A stretch of 64,000 nucleotides of DNA, taken from assembly GCA_963921195.1 (NCBI GenBank), contig OY992537.1, forward strand, positions 51,794,313 through 51,858,312. The letters run 5' to 3'. The position numbers were made by a program, and so were the translations under genes. This document shows, in pieces, positions 63,965 to 64,000 of the stretch. The DNA is from Pegoplata infirma (Eukaryota > Arthropoda > Insecta > Diptera > Anthomyiidae). The stretch's first letter is position 1; the number at the start of each line of letters is the position of its first letter. Below the pieces are notes generated by a model, which saw only the letters and a program-made list of their open reading frames with translations, did not search any database and was not told where the DNA came from.

Positions 63965-64000
63965 AAAACATTTTTGTTTTAAGGTTGGGTTCGGCAAAAC

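Overview
This is nuclear DNA of an insect, most likely a higher (calyptrate, blowfly-like) fly. It is very AT-rich, gene-poor and packed with transposon remains. Two things point to a fly: spliced genes of insect-expanded families (three secreted DUF1091 proteins and one ecdysteroid-kinase-like protein), and interspersed repeats laid out like Drosophila INE-1/DINE-1. No genus can be assigned from sequence alone, and nothing bacterial is present.

Genes, all on the minus strand. (1) DUF1091 gene 1: exons 17377-17285 and 17228-16728, complete, 197 aa. (2) DUF1091 gene 2: exon 21569-21072, with no first exon found nearby. (3) DUF1091 gene 3: exon 26761-26264, plus a matching signal-peptide exon at 30620-30531 across a 3.8 kb intron filled by transposons. 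(4) An ecdysteroid-kinase-like gene in four exons (39687-39046, 38969-38795, 32111-31898, 31587-31371), 415 aa, with a 6.7 kb transposon-filled intron 2. Genes 1-3 are tandem paralogues; genes 2 and 3 are about 80% identical over the compared 142 residues.

Repeats by region. 0-3.5 kb: INE-like fragments, a LINE end, two MITEs. 3.7-4.6 kb: a CAC-type TIR element. 5.8-8.4 kb: a piggyBac-like element carrying a foldback arm and a LINE. 9.9-12.8 kb: further TIR elements, one nested. 14.4-15.8 kb: a 35-bp satellite. 17.8-30 kb: foldbacks and CAC-type elements between the DUF1091 genes. 32-38.5 kb: TIR elements and decayed satellite inside the kinase intron. 40-48.9 kb: INE-like element and two hAT elements with intact 8-bp target duplications. 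50.2-53.4 kb: a hAT element holding several nested insertions. 55-59.9 kb: TIR elements. 59.9-61.6 kb: a second large 35-bp satellite array. 62.7-63.3 kb: a hAT relic with recognisable transposase.

The most striking pattern is a group of at least ten elements whose ends read CAC(T/A/C)(C/G)-A-rich, each with a 2-bp target duplication (TA, CA or AA) that I could read on both sides. Their arms are filled with many copies of a short word that differs between families. Several carry a central cargo block; in three of them the block is tRNA-like with Pol III A/B boxes. Two further families with CCCA(G/A)CAAA ends also make 2-bp duplications.
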